Shown here: one piece after another, positions 5,682 to 6,709 of the stretch
Numbering within the stretch: position 1 is the first letter of the stretch
Layout: every line of letters begins with the position of its first letter
From: Bacillota bacterium
GTDB taxonomy: Bacteria; Bacillota; Bacilli; Bacillales; Cytobacillaceae
Reading direction: 5' to 3'
Assembly (NCBI GenBank): GCA_023387295.1
Contig: JAEWIG010000340.1
Coordinates: 1-6,709 of the forward strand
Length of the DNA: 6,709 bases
Notes under the pieces: model-generated
Told to the model about the DNA's origin: nothing
Database searches by the model: none
The model's input: only the letters and a program-made list of their open reading frames with translations
Made by a program: the position numbers and the translations under genes

Positions 5682-6709
5682 AGTTTTTTGCATCAGGTTT
5701 ATTAAACCCATATTGCTCGAAAAACTCTTCTCTAAAGTCACCAAGACGGTCTTCTCTGATCGCTTGTCTGACCTCTTCCATCAATTTTACCAGAAAATAA
5801 AGATTATGATAAGTTGTAAGTCGTATTCCAAATGTTTCATCACAACGAATTAAATGGCGGATATAGGCACGACTGTAATTTCGGCAAGTATAGCAATCAC
5901 AATTTTTATCAATTGGACCAAAATCACGTGCATATTTCGCATTTTTTACAACTAATCTTCCCTCGCTTGTCATTAATGTTCCATTGCGAGCAATCCTCGA
6001 TGGAAGTACGCAATCAAACATATCCACTCCACGAATAGCTCCATCAATTAATGAATCAGGTGAGCCAACTCCCATTAGGTATCGCGGTTTATCATTCGGC
6101 AATAATGGTGTAGTAAATTCAAGCACTCGATTCATGATATCTTTCGGTTCACCCACAGATAAGCCACCAATTGCGTAGCCAGGGAAATCAAGGGAAACCA
6201 AGTCCTTAGCACTTTGTTTTCTTAGCTCTTCGAACTCTCCACCTTGAACAATTCCAAATAAACCTTGATCATTTGGTCGCTTATGTGCTGTTAAGCAACG
6301 CTCTGCCCAGCGAGATGTTCTCTCAACTGACTTCTTCATATATTCAAAAGTTGCTGGATATGGTGGACATTCATCAAAAGCCATCATAATATCTGAGCCA
6401 AGGGAGTTTTGAATTTCCATCGCTTTTTCTGGTGATAAAAATAGCTTATCCCCATTTAAATGATTTCGGAAGTGAACGCCTTCCTCTTCAATTTTTCGAA
6501 AATCGCTTAAACTAAAAACTTGGAAACCACCAGAATCTGTAAGGATTGCACGGTCCCAATTCATAAATTTATGCAAGCCACCAGCTTCCTCAATGATCTC
6601 ATGACCTGGACGAAGCCAAAGATGATAGGTATTACTTAATATAATGCCTGCACCCATTTCTTTCAAGTCTTCTGGTGACATTGTCTTTACAGTAGCAAGT
6701 GTTCCAACT
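5677..6709 (-). CDS. tgt: Queuine tRNA-ribosyltransferase (tRNA-guanine transglycosylase), 5'-partial
   Basis: Bacterial Tgt swaps guanine 34 for preQ1 in tRNAs with GUN anticodons (Asp, Asn, His, Tyr), the first tRNA-bound step to queuosine; it is cytosolic. The frame is open to the right edge, and the residues before Met 6681 (VGTLATVKT) match the family's conserved N-terminal region, so that Met is internal. About 343 of roughly 380 residues are visible. Counting from Met 6681: Asp49 in LTDSGGFQVF and Asp223 in MFDCVLPSRIARNGT correspond to the two active-site aspartates, QGG (146-148) and GGLSVGE (172-178) to the substrate pocket, and Cys261, Cys263, Cys266 and His292 form the CxCx2Cx25H zinc site. 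All key residues are present. The gene lies upstream of yajC in the same orientation; queA would be expected just outside the window. Its stop codon is part of an inverted repeat. Confidence 0.98.
   Translation of the reverse strand, partial: VGTLATVKTMSPEDLKEMGAGIILSNTYHLWLRPGHEIIEEAGGLHKFMNWDRAILTDSGGFQVFSLSDFRKIEEEGVHFRNHLNGDKLFLSPEKAMEIQNSLGSDIMMAFDECPPYPATFEYMKKSVERTSRWAERCLTAHKRPNDQGLFGIVQGGEFEELRKQSAKDLVSLDFPGYAIGGLSVGEPKDIMNRVLEFTTPLLPNDKPRYLMGVGSPDSLIDGAIRGVDMFDCVLPSRIARNGTLMTSEGRLVVKNAKYARDFGPIDKNCDCYTCRNYSRAYIRHLIRCDETFGIRLTTYHNLYFLVKLMEEVRQAIREDRLGDFREEFFEQYGFNKPDAKNF

Noticed and set aside
5671..6178. Several plus-strand open frames of 60-68 codons opposite tgt
   Set aside because: All are antisense to the tgt catalytic and zinc-binding regions and show no protein-like features.

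Overview
The window looks like a chromosomal core region of a spore-forming, AT-rich Firmicute of the Bacillaceae, close to but not identical with Bacillus subtilis. The evidence is a fused secDF gene, the sporulation gene spoVB, the competence regulator comN, strong AAGGAGG-type ribosome binding sites, and a gene order that I recall as matching the B. subtilis secDF-comN-spoVB-yrbG-yrzE-yajC-tgt block. I see no transposase, phage gene, CRISPR array, rRNA or tRNA.

Layout from left to right: (1) 1-1535, minus strand, secDF, a Sec translocon accessory protein. It is cut at its 3' end by the window edge and is preceded by a leader of about 125 nt and a near-consensus sigma-A promoter at 1668-1696. 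(2) 1708-2001, minus strand, comN, with its own probable sigma-A promoter at 2075-2104. (3) 2165-3727, plus strand, spoVB, a MOP-superfamily flippase needed for the spore cortex. It converges on (4) 3778-4428, minus strand, yrbG, a DUF421 membrane protein; a hairpin lies between them. (5) 4592-5008, plus strand, yrzE, a small four-helix membrane protein with a puzzling start codon. It converges on (6) 5123-5404, minus strand, yajC, across a strong bidirectional terminator at 5063-5104. (7) 5677-6709, minus strand, tgt, cut at its 5' end by the window edge. The 272 bp between tgt and yajC hold nested inverted repeats with GC-rich cores.

Functionally the window combines protein secretion (SecDF and YajC, partners of SecYEG), tRNA queuosine modification (Tgt), competence regulation (ComN) and spore envelope assembly (SpoVB), plus two membrane proteins of unknown role. 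SecDF and YajC work together but are encoded apart here: yajC follows tgt, and secDF follows comN.

The protein-coding content is ordinary. The parts worth a second look are noncoding: the tgt-yajC intergenic repeats, one arm of which covers the tgt stop codon and competes with another arm for the same partner; the long secDF leader with an open frame that ends in a TAATG overlap with secDF; and the ATC codon that is better placed than the GTG to start yrzE.
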